From Polaromonas sp. (GTDB taxonomy: Bacteria > Pseudomonadota > Gammaproteobacteria > Burkholderiales > Burkholderiaceae_C): 64,000 bases of DNA. Location: the NCBI GenBank assembly GCA_028291985.1, contig JAQGNE010000058.1, positions 1 to 64,000 of the forward strand, written 5' to 3'. The notes beneath the pieces are model-generated. The model ran no database searches. It saw only the letters and a program-made list of their open reading frames with translations, and was not told the DNA's origin. Each line of letters begins with the position of its first letter. Within the stretch, counting starts at the first letter, position 1. The position numbers were made by a program, and so were the translations under genes. Positions 63,453 through 64,000 of the stretch are shown here, piece by piece.

Positions 63453-64000
63453 ATGCAAGCCCTGTGGATGATCGCCTCCTCTTTCGTGTTCGCCAGCATG
63501 GGGGTCTGCGTCAAGTACGCGTCGGCCCATTTCAACAGCACCGAACTGGTGTTCTACCGAGGCCTGGTCGGCGTGCTGGTCATGGCGATGTATGCCTATG
63601 CACGCGGGACATCGCTGCGTACGCCGGTGCTGGCGATGCATGCCTGGCGCAGCGCCATCGGCGTGATGTCGCTTTCGGCGTGGTTTTATGCCATCGCCCA
63701 TCTGCCACTGGCTACTGCGATGACGCTCAATTACATGAGCAGCATCTGGATCGCCGCGTTTTTGGTGGGTGGTTCCATGATGACTGCCGGTGCCGTCAGG
63801 TGGGCCGGACGCGGCACAAACTCTTCTTCGGAAGGTGCGGTGTTCCCGGGAGGCCAGGCCGCCAGCTACCGGCCCGCTTCCCAGGGACCGCTGGTGCTGG
63901 CCATACTGGCCAGCTTTGCAGGCGTGGTCATGTTGCTGCGGCCCTCGATTGACCAGAACCAGACCTTCGCCGGTCTCATCGGGTTGATGTCAGGCATAGG
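63453..64000 (+). CDS. EamA/DMT family transporter, 3' end outside window
   Basis: The frame from ATG 63453 (MQALWMIASSFVFASMGVCVKYA) stays open to the window edge, 182 codons visible. FYRGLVGVLVM, AWRSAIGVMSLSAWFYAIAHLPLATAMTLNYMSSIW and GLVGVVMLLRP-like AGVVMLLRPS are EamA-type helices. Between the fourth and fifth helices is an unusual hydrophilic insert of about 36 residues (RWAGRGTNSSSEGAVFPGG and on). A drug/metabolite or amino-acid exporter role is family knowledge; the substrate is unknown. Confidence 0.87.
   Translation, partial: MQALWMIASSFVFASMGVCVKYASAHFNSTELVFYRGLVGVLVMAMYAYARGTSLRTPVLAMHAWRSAIGVMSLSAWFYAIAHLPLATAMTLNYMSSIWIAAFLVGGSMMTAGAVRWAGRGTNSSSEGAVFPGGQAASYRPASQGPLVLAILASFAGVVMLLRPSIDQNQTFAGLIGLMSGI

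Overview
The window is high-GC DNA from a betaproteobacterium, most likely a Comamonadaceae member related to Polaromonas, Rhodoferax or Variovorax. The evidence is the order rpsA-ihfB-lapA-lapB-rfaE1-hldD-HhH protein, the block of xseB-ispA-dxs divergent from a Rieske oxygenase, orphan Bug-type binding proteins, several TRAP transporters, and dispersed palindromic repeats of a kind I associate with this family. I see no rRNA, tRNA, CRISPR array, insertion sequence or prophage. Genus placement is inference.

Layout. 1-6440: conserved core genes (translation, nucleoid protein, LPS-assembly control, ADP-heptose synthesis, a secreted helix-hairpin-helix protein). 6698-11070 (minus): a stand-alone relative of the FAD domain fused to some SelD proteins, a coupled DUF3047 protein, and a TVP38-dihydrolipoamide-dehydrogenase-type fusion. 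11264-14501: an arsenosugar-type cluster (MTA phosphorylase, ArsS radical SAM enzyme, two small glycosyltransferase-like genes). 14785-20946: a complete Mrp/Pha cation/proton antiporter operon with A and B fused. 21108-28407: a 5-oxoprolinase/hydantoinase with a MarR-type regulator, divergent from a TRAP transporter across a perfect 16-bp palindrome.

28521-34884: a catabolic module of Bug binding protein, class III CoA-transferase and HMG-CoA-lyase-like enzyme, divergent from LysR plus an aconitase-family fusion. The gene content fits activation and cleavage of citramalate, with the hydratase feeding in citraconate or a related acid. 34881-39403 (minus): an aldehyde:ferredoxin oxidoreductase operon (aorA, aorB, aorC, MoaD-like, one unknown), of the type that uses tungsten. 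About 4 kb away are the tungstate ABC transporter tupBCA and a divergent ModE-type HTH/ligand-binding regulator (43489-47047), so enzyme, metal uptake and metal sensing lie in one 12-kb region. Between them are a fluoride channel, a decayed GAF/Fis regulator and three copper-related genes.

47182-52898: a WGxxGxxG-motif protein, an alanine-rich protein, a CbbR-like LysR divergent from an SbtA bicarbonate permease, and an EgtB/SenA-type synthase divergent from selD, suggesting selenium metabolism. 53195-58407: a TakP-type TRAP system whose binding-protein gene sits beside a frameshifted full-length second copy. 58579-64000: xseB-ispA-dxs, a Rieske oxygenase and a truncated EamA transporter.

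Two repeat families run through the window. One is a two-hairpin element of about 50 bp with nine full and two core-only copies. Five of the eleven lie in frame inside coding sequence, including the hydrophobic core of the TupA signal peptide. The other is a longer intergenic element of about 100 bp with three clear copies.
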